Shown one piece after another: positions 46,350-57,416 of a stretch of DNA of 64,000 bases (the first letter of the stretch is position 1; the number at the start of each line of letters is the position of its first letter). Origin of the DNA: Humulus lupulus (taxonomy: Eukaryota; Streptophyta; Magnoliopsida; Rosales; Cannabaceae); NCBI RefSeq assembly GCF_963169125.1, contig NC_084796.1, forward strand, positions 91,806,888 to 91,870,887, given 5' to 3'. The translations under genes and the position numbers were made by a program. The notes beneath the pieces were generated by a model. That model was not told where the DNA came from and ran no database searches. It saw only the letters and a program-made list of their open reading frames with translations.

Positions 46350-48795
46350 TGTAACGCCCTACTTCCTTAGAGCCGTTACCAAGTGAGTTTTAAGACAAAA
46401 TAGTGTGCAAAGAACTTGCTAACCGAGGTTTTTAAAACGAAAGTGTGACTAATCAAAAGTTTAAGGCTGTAATCTTTGAAAATGCGTTGTTTCATTAAAA
46501 CTTCTAGTATTAAACATTTGGGATCCCAAAATAAGGTTTGAAAACTATTTACATCTTAAAATCAGTTTACAGTTGATTAGTTATAAAAATCATAGATTAT
46601 TACAGCCATTTCTCGAATAAACCCCCAACCAAAGCAGTCGGGCAGGCCAAACATGTACGCGTCGCCTCACACTCTCCGTACTCATGGTTGGTTGACTCAA
46701 TCTATGCCCTTACCTGCAACACAGAGCACCCGTGAGCCGAAGCCCAGCAAGAAAACTCATGCAGTACATAACATATGCAAATTATACAGTTAATCATATC
46801 AGATGGTCCACAGATAAACAGGTCAACCATTAGACTAAGCAAACACGGCCATGCCGCCCCAGAAGCCTTACCAAAGCCTGGGGTCTCGGTCCCCACCGTA
46901 AGGATATCACATGTATCCACTGGGTCCTACCCTAACTATAAGCATCCCCATGTGCTAAGTGTTACTTCCGGCCCCACTGCTGTTCTCGGCCTTTCGCCGT
47001 TCTCGGCTCCATTGCCGTTCTCGTCTCCGTTGCCGTTTCATTCCACTATAATCACATATAGCATAGCTCAAAAAATCATTCAAACAAATATCAATTCATT
47101 TAAGTCTGCACCCTAACACGTAATGCAATATAGGGCCGTGCCCCACAATCACACTATGGGCCCATGCCCTATCCTACGGGTGCTATAGTTTTCTTACCTG
47201 TCAATTCGATAGCTTTCAACACTTGACTCCTTGAGCACGATCCCACTCGAGCCTTAGCGCACACCTAGGCACAAACATAGGTCAAAGTCAACACCAAACC
47301 CCAAGTCCGAATACCTAGCCTCGAGACCACTCCCGAGCCCCCAGGAAGTCCTAGATCCCCAAAACAAAGTGGCGGAATCGAGCTCCGAACCCTAGGTCAA
47401 AATCCCTCTCAAATAGCCCAAAAACCCCATCTATGAACAGTGCAGCGCTACAGCGCTCTAAAGAGGGAGCTGTAGCGCTACAAGCAGAACCACACCCCCA
47501 GGAACAGGGGCTAGCGCTACAGTGCCCACTGACTAGCGCTGTAGCGCTAGTTGCAGACCAGCACTACCCAAAATTGCCTCCTGCGATTTCCTTCTACCAT
47601 TTCAACCCCAAACTTGTCCAAATCATTACCAAACTCAAAACCAAGCATATGAACACTCTCCATTCATCCCAAGCATCCCTAAATCTCAAAACCCAAGCAC
47701 ACACATCCCAAATCTCAAGATTCACCATAGATGAACCCTAAACCTAGAAATTCAGTCAAACAACAAAGTTAAGGACTTAGAAATCATACCATTGATGCAA
47801 TTTCGACCTTGATTCAACCCTAGGCCTCCTTAGCTTTCTCTCCCTCAAAGCTTGCCCAGAAATTCCCTAAAGTTCCCATCAACTCGGCTCAAAACACAGC
47901 TCAAACCAGCAAAACCCTTAAAACTGAAATCTCTAAAAACTTACCTCAAAAGTTGATGTGTTCTTGCTAATCCTTGCCAAATCTTCATGTCCAACTTTAA
48001 GATCCTTGATGCTCAGCCTATCCTAGCTCTCCACTGAGCTTTGCCCCAAGAAAAATGGAGAGAAATGGTGCAAGAATGCACAAACCGATCCTTGAGAAAA
48101 ACCCCTCTGTTTTCTCTCTTTTCTTTCTTTCCTTTTTCTTTCTTTTCTTTCTTTCTCTCCACAGCCAACACACTTTCTCTATAAATCCCACTAAGTGTAA
48201 AGCCTCATAAATCAATCTCTAAAATTTCCAAATGACCAAAATGCCCTCCCTATTAATTCTAAACCCTTTTGTCCAAGTAGGGCCATTTTAGTCATTTTAC
48301 CCAATTCCCGCTAATCCTCAAGTGTCTCTAACATTTTCCTGCTTGCTCCCCAATACCTGAAAGTCACCAAATAATACTCCTCGATATCAACATTAACCTC
48401 AATATATTCTCTAAATCCGTGCTTATACCCCCAGGCTTAACCCAAGCCGGGTATAAATATTCCTCCTTGACTTTCCGCTAATCCGCTCTCTGGGATCGTC
48501 TCGAGTCACAAATCACAGATACATCAACATCACAGTGTGTTCTCAACAGTCATCACATATCAATACAGTTATGCCCAACATGGCCAAAATTACAATTATG
48601 CCCTTCTAACACAATCCAGGCCTACATGCATACTAATGTACATAGTCATGCATCTCAAATAATCAAATAGTCATATAACACGCTTTAAATCATAATCATG
48701 CATTTAACTCATAAAATCACACAAAAGTCCCATCATGCCCTCCTGGCACGCTAATCAAGGCCCTTAAGCCTTATTAGCGAATTTGGGTCGTTACA
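46350..48795 (-). mobile_element. Solo LTR, 2.4 kb, TSD GATCC
   Basis: The termini TGTAACGCCC and ...GGGTCGTTACA are flanked by perfect GATCC duplications (46345-46349, 48796-48800). It is homologous to 34716-37087. On the minus strand a TATA-like TTTATAGAGAAAG near 48178 precedes a CT/GA-rich leader and supports minus orientation. A cluster of TAGCGCTACAGCGCT-type palindromes lies at 47441-47555. No coding frame. Confidence 0.85.
48108..48160. repeat. Polypyrimidine microsatellite (TTTC)n
   Basis: Imperfect CTTT/TTTC repeats lie inside the solo LTR, just downstream of its putative TATA box on the minus strand. Confidence 0.8.
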
Positions 48796-48800
48796 GATCC

Positions 48801-49059
48801 TCTCTCTCTTCATTCACCAATCTACTAAGTTTAGGATTCTTGTCCTGGGACTTGGAGTAGCTGCCAGGTGTCAGTTGCAGCAGCTGTGGCCTACTAGATC
48901 ATCTGACAACTTTTGGTGAGCCTTGATTAGTGGTATCGAGTTCGTACCCTTGACAATCGACAACGTGGACAAACATGCATTGTATCTTTACACAATCAGA
49001 TACCTATTCCCATAATGTTAGTAGGCAGCTTACTGCAAATGGGTGTTGTGCTGTTCGCC
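48801..49059. other. Unassigned spacer before the integrase tail
   Basis: This continues the sequence split by the solo LTR (46340s). It contains CAGTTGCAGCAGCTGTGG (E-box-like palindrome). No coding frame is supported. Confidence 0.3.
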
Positions 49060-50052
49060 TGGGCTTTGGTTGATTAACTAGCTAATGTACTTTGGGCTTA
49101 TAGGATCATGCCATTCTTTGCCAATGGAGAAACACCTTTCTCCCTAGCTTATGGATGCACAGCGGTGGTTCCAGTGGATAGAAGATCAACTCCTTCAGAG
49201 TACAAGCCTATGAGGACGAGGCTAACCAAGTAGCAATAGCCAAAAATTTTGACCTGCTGCAGGAAAGGAGAGAGAGAGCACAACTGAGATTGATGACATA
49301 CCAATAGCGAGTCGCCGAATACTACAAATCCGGAGTGCGAGAGTGAACATTTAGGGAGGAGACTTGGTATTGAGGAAGGTCCTCCCCAACATCCGAGATC
49401 CAAGAGCAGGTGTGATCTAGAAAGATCTGCAGCCTTGAAGGAAGAGGTAGATAAATCGAAAATGAGTGGATTAATCCGTGGCACATTCTACCTAGTCTGC
49501 GTCTCGAAACCCGTGTTTGTCCGAAAACCGAATGGGAAGTGGAGAACATGCATTGATTTCACTAACCTCAACAAGGCATGTCTAAAGGACAGCTTCCTAC
49601 TCATGAAGAAAGACCAGTTGGTTGATGCAACAGTCAGCCATGAGTTACTTAATACCCATAAATCAGGCTGATTAAGAGCACACTTACTTCATAAAAGACA
49701 ATTTGCTATACTGCTATAAGGTGATGCTCTTCACGTTAAACAATGATGGTGCCACCTAACAAAGGTTGGTGAATAGGTTGTTTGCTAACCAAATCGGAAG
49801 AAATATGGAAGTATATATAGATGATATGTCGGTGAAGACCAGGAAAGCCCAGGAAGTCATCTGGGATCTTGGAGAAATGTTGGACATACTCCAATAGTAT
49901 AGGGTTAAGCTAAACCCGCTCAAACGAACATTTGGGTTTTCTTCTAGAAAATTTCAACGCTTCATGGTTATTTCAAGGGGTATCGACCAACCCCGAGTAA
50001 ATTAGGACCTTGATAGAGATGAGTCCTCCCATGAACAAAAAGGATGTACAAG
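49060..50052 (+). pseudogene. pol: Fragment E: integrase tail fused to an RT fragment
   Basis: The stretch 49060-49420 gives an integrase C-terminal region in several frames: [59 protein letters not shown]. At about 49425 it jumps to the RT lead-in (SAALKEEVDKSKMSGLIRG, RKPNGKWRTCIDFTNLNKAC, DQLVDATVSHELLNTHKSG). The same internal RT deletion as in element B follows, and the catalytic motif reads YIDDMS. The text stops at 50052 after AAAAAGGATGTACAAG, where the Athila-like LTR begins. IN before RT is the reverse of the natural order. Confidence 0.75.
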
Positions 50053-51357
50053 TGATATGATAGATTTTTAATAGTTTTTAGTCTTAGTTTTTTTATTATT
50101 ATTTTATATTTTTAGTTCTTTTTATGTGTGGTTGTTGTATTTTTCAAGTTGTCATTTGTTAAATTGATATTTGAGAAATATTTCAAAATTTATTTTAAAT
50201 ATTATCTTCAATCAAGAGAAAAACAATAAAAATATATTTATTTGAATTGCTTGGAGAAGTAAAGGAGAATTTAAACTTAAATTGTTGGAAAAATCTGAGA
50301 TATTTTGAATCTGAGACAGTGTCGGTATTTTGACCATATCTCCCGTCTCACTTATCCGATTTACATGTTCTTAGTGGTGTTGGAAATATTATTCAAAGAC
50401 CTACGAAAACCCGTTTCCCAAGAAAAGTCAAATTCGGACGTTTACATGATGATATTCGATCGACAAGATTACACAAGCTAGAGTTACCGGATTTGAAATT
50501 CAAATAAAGATATTTTGGAGCATTATCAAGTAACAAATGGAAACAACTAGAAAACTCTTTTCACAGCCTTATCACTATAAAAAGAATGTTTTAGATTATT
50601 TTAGACCTATCTCTCTCTTTTTCTTCTTGACCTCTCTTTATTTCCTCTCTTTCTTCTCTTACTTCTTTTTCTATTCTTTTCCATGAACTAATTTTCTTAT
50701 CTAGGGTTTAATGTAGTCACTTTGATTTCTATTTAATGTTATTATGACGTTCTATTGATTCTTCAGCTTTATTCTAATATATATAATGTTTGCTTAATGC
50801 TAGTAAATACCTGATCAATATTTGCTTGATTTATGATTTTGATTCAAAATTCGAAAGGTGAGAATTGAATATGCTATCGTTATATAGACATAGGTTACAT
50901 ATTGGATGAAAGTACCTGTATGACTTGTGTAGTAAATAGTTTTCTATGCTTAATGCCTACTATATGTTTAAGTTTATGACAGAGATGTAGAAAACCTGGA
51001 TATAGGTTGAGATCTTATATCCTGAAAAAGAATAGGAATCGATTTTTGTTAACCTGCTATTAGAATAGGAAGAAGGAAATTTAGAACTGATTAATAAAAT
51101 TAGTAGAATCAAAAGTTGATGAAATTAATACCTTAGTTTGTTTTTATTATTGATTTTCATCTTTTGATTAGTTATTTGGTTTACAGTTATTTAAAATTGT
51201 ATAATTAGATTTATTCATCTAAAGTTTGTTTGCCAAATAGAAATTAAAGAACAATTATTGGTAATTGGTTAATAGTCTTTGTGGGAACGATATTCTTTTT
51301 ACTATCTATATTACTTGAATCGATTGCATGCACTTGCGTATCATATTTTCATGATCA
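50053..51357 (+). repeat. 5' LTR of an Athila-like element (H)
   Basis: It begins TGATATGATAG, exactly where the RT homology of fragment E stops. It ends at ...CATGATCA directly before a decayed primer site; an alternative end at TATCA (51342) is possible. A TATAAAAAGAATG box lies near 50575, followed by a CT-rich leader (50605-50670). About 1.3 kb. No second copy is in view, so the edges rest on termini and neighbours. Confidence 0.6.
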
Positions 51358-51551
51358 AGTTTTTTGCGTTGTTGTTGGGGACTAAATTTCCAATATCAAA
51401 ATTAATTATTTTTTGTTCTAATTTGGTTTTTATATTTTATATTATTAATATCAACATAATTGATTTTTTATTTTAACTTGGTTTTTTTATTTATTTATTA
51501 TTTAATTTATGTTTCTTTTTCTGTGTTTGATTTGGGAGGTAAATAAAAAAA
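51358..51551 (+). promoter_or_regulatory. Decayed primer-binding site and leader of the Athila-like element
   Basis: TTTTTGCGTTGTTGTTGGGG (51361-51380) is a diverged form of the TTTGGCGCCGTTGCCGGGGA site used by Athila elements (complement of a tRNA-Asp end). The loss of the GGCGCC core suggests the copy can no longer be primed normally. The rest of the interval is an AT-rich leader before the gag ATG at 51552. Confidence 0.6.
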
Positions 51552-52631
51552 ATGCTCCATCAAGATTACATCGTGGGTATTTCCCAACAACACAATGAGC
51601 CATTTTACTCTGGTTGGGCAAGATTTAATGAATTGGTGGAGAGATGTTATCACAATTTCTCAAGGGGGTGTCTTACACTTTTCATTTACAATGGATTAGA
51701 TGATGCAACAAGATGTTGGGTAAACTATGGAGCAGAGGTAACTGGGGAACCTTTATTAAGAAGATGTCATGATAATATAATGGTGTTGCTGAATGATATG
51801 ACAGATTTTGATTACCATTGGCATTGGGATCCTTCACTGCAAGGTTGGAGTCACCAATATCCTCCATCATTCCAAGATCATAATATTATACCCCAACCAT
51901 TTGAGCATGAAGAGCATAAACCAGAAATTGAAGAAGCACAAGCTCAATTGAAGAACACTTTAAATTTAATGGTGTAGAATATGGAGTGGTTTAAGGATAA
52001 TTACTCAAACAATCAAAGTTGTGAGAGTTATTCGAATACTATAGAAGTAACAATGGTTGAGTCATTAGAAGAGATTGAGTGTAAAGTTGATGAACAAGAC
52101 ACCCTTAAACTTATACTCACTCAAAACTTTACTAAGTTCGATACTTGCTTTGTAGATAATGACTATGGTGTGGTGAATGAAGTAAATTCCATCCATGATC
52201 ATGAAGTTGTTGAAGAGAAAATCACAAACATGTTTATGGATAGCTGAGTGAAGAGTGAAAAACAGTCAGAAGGGTTATATGAGGAATTCATAAATGAAGA
52301 TGAGGAAAATATAACTTTGGAGGATGAGGAAGCACCTACAATCATTGATTTGAGTTCATCAATGGTACAATCATATATACCTCCAAGGGATCCATATTTT
52401 AAATTGATGACGCCTTCACTAATCTACATCCTTTATGGGCTACCAAAGTTTTCTCCCCAAGCTCATCACTCAAAGTCTTGTGTTGTTGGATTGATGTACA
52501 AATTAGATTCATTTCTTGCCATGCTTGAGGGCATTCAAAATGACAACCTTCAAGTTATCTTGTATAACGCATATTGTGGGCGTCAACCACTTATTGACGC
52601 GTCGACGAATAACTTTATATTTGCAACCTAA
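51552..52631 (+). pseudogene. gag: gag-like gene of the Athila-like element
   Basis: Three open pieces follow each other (51552-51977, 51981-52247, 52248-52631), in frames separated by single stops. The first reads EPFYSGWARFNELVERCYHN, then FIYNGLDDATRCWVNYGAE and VLLNDMTDFDYHWHWDPS. It lines up with the Athila gag core (a 'WERFKELLRKCPHH...FYNGL...TR...' type segment). The later pieces are acidic (EDEENITLEDEEAP) and end SQAHHSKSCVVGLMYKLDSF-like, with no protease or RT motif recognised. The reading frames are long for such sequence, so decay is moderate. Pol is absent. Confidence 0.6.
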
Positions 52632-52690
52632 GGAGGATAGCAATGAGAGTCACTACAATGGAGCAATGTATTGGATTACACGGAAGTTTT

Positions 52691-54580
52691 TGTAGCATTT
52701 TGAAATTTTACTTAGCTAGATAGTAGTAGCAGTTGTAGCTTGTAGTATTTTACTTTTCGTGGATATTGGTTTGAGCCGGGATTTATTTCGAAACTCATAG
52801 AAATAATTATGGATTTTATAAGTTTAACCTATAGTTTAGAAATATTAATTATAACATAAGGTTTGATTAATACAGCTGGTTCTAGAAATATTATTTATTA
52901 TAACCTAAGTTTTAGATAGAATTATTAAGAGTATGACACTTGTCACATGCTTGTTTATTTAAGGATTTAAGGATTTTAGATGAATTAATTAATAATGGAT
53001 GAATCTAGATGCTCTAGAACCTTCCAGCAGCTATTAGGATCATGTTTTACTCAGTCAAAGTTGTTTTAACAAACTTTAAATATGCTGAAAGTGTGCAAAA
53101 ACGTGTTTAAAATATCATCGTATGACGATATATCGCAGCTATATGGTCGTTACATCACCTACGGAAGATACGGATAACATGTCAACTTCGCACAAATGAA
53201 ACAACGGAGGTTCAGGGCATAGGCATAGGCGATATATCACCTAGGGTAGGGCGATATATCGACCCTTGGGTTGGTTTTTGAAACTTTGTGGAATCCGAGC
53301 TAGAAACAACCCTTAACCACTTGGACTTGCTCTTGAACGTTTTTGACCGAGTTCTGGGCATCTGTTGTACCGAAAATTCAAATTTATTCAATTTATATTA
53401 ATTTATTTATTCATTTTAAAAGGGATTAGTTTCTCTCCTTGAACTCTATAAATAGGACCTAGTACTCAGCCATTTCATTCATCATTCAAGCATTCTTCAG
53501 AGCCTCCAAGTTGCTAAGTTTACTCTAGAGAGGTGTAGATCGAAGTTCTAGTATATCAAGATATTCTTATCCTCAGATTTAGTTCATCATAGTTCTTTTA
53601 TTTTCTTTCAGATTCTAACTCATTATTATGGCTTTTGGTTAGGTGTTTATGTTCTTGAAACGTATGGTTCTTTGGTAAGTTTCTATCTTGATGGTTTAGA
53701 TCTCTTTTCCATCTCCATTTCTTTAGAACTCATGATTCTTATTGTTGGTTTTAGGAGTTTTCCAATCTTGTTCTTGTCTTCATTATCCCAGTTTTGGTAA
53801 GGAAAATAGGTTATATTATATGTGTTATGATATGTTTATATGCTATGATATGTTATGTGCTATGTATATATGTATGACTATGTTTTGTAGTCACTTGGGG
53901 CTTATAGTTGCTTAGATAGCAAACCCCAAGATTTTTATCATTATCGTTGTTAAGAGTTATGATTTACCCCACTTCGATTAGTAGACTGAGGACCTAGATG
54001 GATTATCATATACTATTTTGTGATCTAACTTACCTTGATTAGTAGACTGAGGACCTAGATGGTTTATCACACGCCACAGTAATGAGTTAATGACCATTAA
54101 TATTGTAGTCCTATATAATATACGTTTTTACGTCATATGTTTATAGTATATGTTTTTTGATATAGTTTTATGATTTATGATATATGCTTTTAGTAGATTT
54201 TCCATGCTGGGCTTTAGGCTAATCCTTTTATTTTATATGGTGCAAGAAAATAAACTTGGAAGGCGGGATGGATTTGTGGTAGTTTGGCATGTGTATTGGG
54301 GATGGATTGATTGAATGGACTGCTGAAAGATCGAGGATGAAGTTGTTTCAAGTCTTTTAATTTATGTTCTTATGTCTTTCCGCACTTAGTTTTTGAACAA
54401 TTAATTAAAGTTTATGTTTATGTTTTTTTTAACAATGGGATCCCATACAATATTTTGTATTCCGTGACATATTTTTTTATTTTTAATAAAGTTCTATTAT
54501 TTCTTGAATGTATTCCAAAATAGTAGTTATGTTTAGTAGTTTTTAATGGTCCGAGGTCTAGAATTAGTCGGGGCATTACA
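52691..54580 (+). repeat. LTR-like unit nested in the Athila-like element
   Basis: The right end GGGGCATTACA at 54580 has the tip of a large gypsy LTR. A TATAAATA box lies at 53447-53454, followed by a leader-like tract, so the unit reads on the plus strand. No coding frame is present. Upstream of the TATA box are several GATATATCG palindromes (53130-53265). The left edge is not certain: TGTAG at 52691 is a candidate, but the 5-bp flanks (GTTTT and TTTTT) match only partly. Athila-type 3' sequence resumes at 54581. Confidence 0.5.
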
Positions 54581-55941
54581 TTTTTCTTTTCCTTTTCTTT
54601 TATATACACTAGGGACAATGTTTAGATTAAGTTTAGGGGAAGGGATTTGGTTTTTATTGCTTTGCTCATTGTAGACATCTTAGTTTGTTTAAGTTTTGTT
54701 AGGTTTATATTTATTTTTATGTTTTGTTTAGTTTTTGTTTAGAGTGTTAGTTGAATCAAGTTGACAATGATTAGCCAATGATAATATGATTGAATGATGT
54801 GTTGTATAAATTTAATGGGAATAAAACTATAAAAATCTGTGTTCTTGGTTGAATAGTTCTTTTCATTTTTACTTTGTCCACATAAATAATTAAGAGCTTA
54901 ATCATGATTTTTGATCAATTTTGGGTGATTGAATTTTATTTATGCTTGCTGAATTTTTAAAATAAAAATAAGATTGAAATGTTATTATTCTAGAACTTGT
55001 TCGCTTTCTTTTTGAGATGAAATCCTAGATGATGCGTGTTTAGGAAGATGATTTAGGCAATTCTTTGGACCGTTTGAGCCTTTCAAGCCAACCTTGATTT
55101 ATTAAATCACTAGTTACCCCATTTTGAGCCTAATTTGATTTTTTTTGTTTGACACTTATTTCGAGCCTATTTGAAACTTTGTTATTATTTTTTTTCTTCC
55201 CTTTGATGTATACCATGAGCATATGAAAAGTGATTGGGGATAGTTTGTAATGGGGTTTATATTTGGAAATTTGTGTCAATAGAAGAAGAAAAATTCAGAG
55301 AGAAAGAAACAAAAATTGAAAATAAACTACAATCCAATTGAAAATATAAAGAAATAAGTTTGGGAGAGTGTAGTATCATTAGAAAAAAAATGAAATGAAA
55401 AAAAAGGAGAAAAAAAAACATGTGTATGAATTCTCTCTCAAAGCAAGAAAGATTGAGAAATTTGGGATTGTTTTGGGTTCATGAGTTTGTCATAAGATTG
55501 GTTTGTTTGGTTTGTATGCTTATGGTATATTTGAGCCTAAATGACATGTTCATCTACTTTTACCTAAGTCGTTCAATTATAAGGCATGAAAATCCTATTG
55601 ATTTTTTAGCATGTGTTTTCTTCATTAGTGGAGATTAGTAAGTATTGCAAGCTTATGGGATAATGATATTAATTGATTGTAATGAAAAAAAAATTGTGAG
55701 AATGAAATGATTCGAATACATTTTATTTATTAATCATGATTTTGAGAGCATTTATTATCTTTTTCCGACTTAAGTTGATTCGAATTGGAAGAATGTTTTG
55801 ATTGAAATTCTGGATTATAAGTTGATTTTCCTGAATATTATATAAGCATGTTATTCATAATATTTTGAGGCTTAAATTGTTGTCGTTGGCTTGATTCATT
55901 TGTGTTGGTTGTTTTAGGGTTTTAGTTTGGTTTTTGTTTGT
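54581..55941 (+). other. 3' non-coding region of the Athila-like element
   Basis: Just after the nested LTR, the text CACTAGGGACAATGTTTAG (54608-54626) followed by TTTAAGTTT-type and AGGGGAAGGG purines matches the conserved 3' internal motif of Athila elements. The remaining AT-rich sequence has no gene; a 72-codon ORF at 55420 has no recognised similarity. Element F begins at 55942, so the 3' LTR of the Athila-like element is not seen here. Confidence 0.5.
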
Positions 55942-56566
55942 TGTTGACTGATGATTTAGTCAACAACATGGAGTCACCAAAACGATAAAGATTTGTAAGC
56001 TGAATGCAAGAACTAAACGACACTAGGAATTATAGTGGTTCGGCCCCAGATATTGGTAATAACCTATTTCCACATAGTGTTTTTATTGATGTATTATGAA
56101 ACATGCGATCATCAAACTAGGGTTTACTGAGTTTCACAAGCCCCAAAAAAGGATACAAAAGTTTGTGTATAGAAAACACTGATTCTCTCTAAATTAAATA
56201 TTCTCGTCCTTTTTCAATGAGTCCCTTCAGTCCTATTTATAGACTCAAGGACATACATATGGGCCAATGGGCTGTGTAACTTGTTACAAGCATATTAAAA
56301 TAATAACATAAATCATAATCTTTACATAAAAAAAGGGTCAAATATCTTAGAAATATTTGACAACTCTGGCTTCGTTACCAGGACCAGACCTTGTCGCATA
56401 TGTCAGCACATTTTCTGCCGTATTCTTCAACATCTTTCTTAAATCCATCAAGCAACTTCTCTTCTTGTTGCTGGTCGACCTGGATATATTCCCTAAGTAA
56501 TCACGTGCAACCCACGTGCACACTAATCTTGCCATGTCAGCAATTAATTATGTTTTAGGGTAAACA
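55942..56566 (-). repeat. 3' LTR of element F
   Basis: On the minus strand it runs TGTTTACCC ... CAGTCAACA, 625 bp, with TATA box at 56234-56241. It aligns with both LTRs of element C (GAGTCAC, GTGGTTCGGCCC, TAGGGTTTAC, CCCACGTGCAC), with added segments. A purine tract on the minus strand (GGGGGGGAAA) abuts it. Confidence 0.85.
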
Positions 56567-57416
56567 TTTCCCCCCCAAGTTTATTTTAATGCGATCAACG
56601 TTTAATAAACTTACTCGACTAGCAATCAATCTGACCCGTCACATCTGTCAGTACTTTTTTAAAAAATCAAGTAATTATGACCTTTACAGTTTCCCATAAA
56701 TTTTTTCACGGTTATTGCAATTCCCCGTACATCAAAATCCCATTCCCATCATTACCTTTTACTAACGCCCCGCGCAGTATAAATATAATCCTTTTCATCT
56801 TTTTCATTTTTTACCCGAACCTTCTCTCTCTTCAAGAACTCATACATTTTGACTCGAGACGTCTTCGAGAAACTCCGAGCAAAACCTTCATGATTTCTTT
56901 TACAATCCGTACTCTAAGTAATTTTTTGAATCCACCCTCTCATTTTTGTAGTATTTTTTTATGTATTCTTGTCTTGTTTCATGGATTTTCGTAATCTGTT
57001 GTTCCTGAGAAATTTTTGGGTAATCGGGTTTAAGCAAACATACATAGAATAAGTATGCTAGAATAAGGAGTTTAGGAAGAATAAAATACTAGACAATGTT
57101 AAAAAAATAATGTGGGGTATAGGAATATTGATTCCGGGTCCAAAATCGAAGCGAAAATTCAATTTTGAGTATTTCGGAAAAACTTGGTTTTTCCTACCTG
57201 TTTTCGGAGTTGAAAAGTTTTTCCGAAAAAACTTTTCACATTCACTTTTTGATCTGTTTTTTCAAACTATTAGCATGTTTATTGTGTTTTTATCAGGATG
57301 TTGCTGGTCGTATAAAAGCTTAACTTTTATACACGAGCAACATTATCCTTGCTTTTCTCTTTCTTCTTTCTATTGGTCGTAGATTCTAACTTCCCCTTTG
57401 CTCTTCTCAGATATTC
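56567..57416. other. Element F upstream region of the antisense gene
   Basis: It aligns with 12447-13281 of element C, including GACCTTTACAGTTTCCC, a TATAAATATAATC-like box near 56778 and a TTTATAC motif near 57326. Conservation in two copies suggests a promoter and leader for the antisense transcript. The CTCTTCTCAG just before the ATG at 57417 could be a splice acceptor of a leader intron. Confidence 0.5.
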
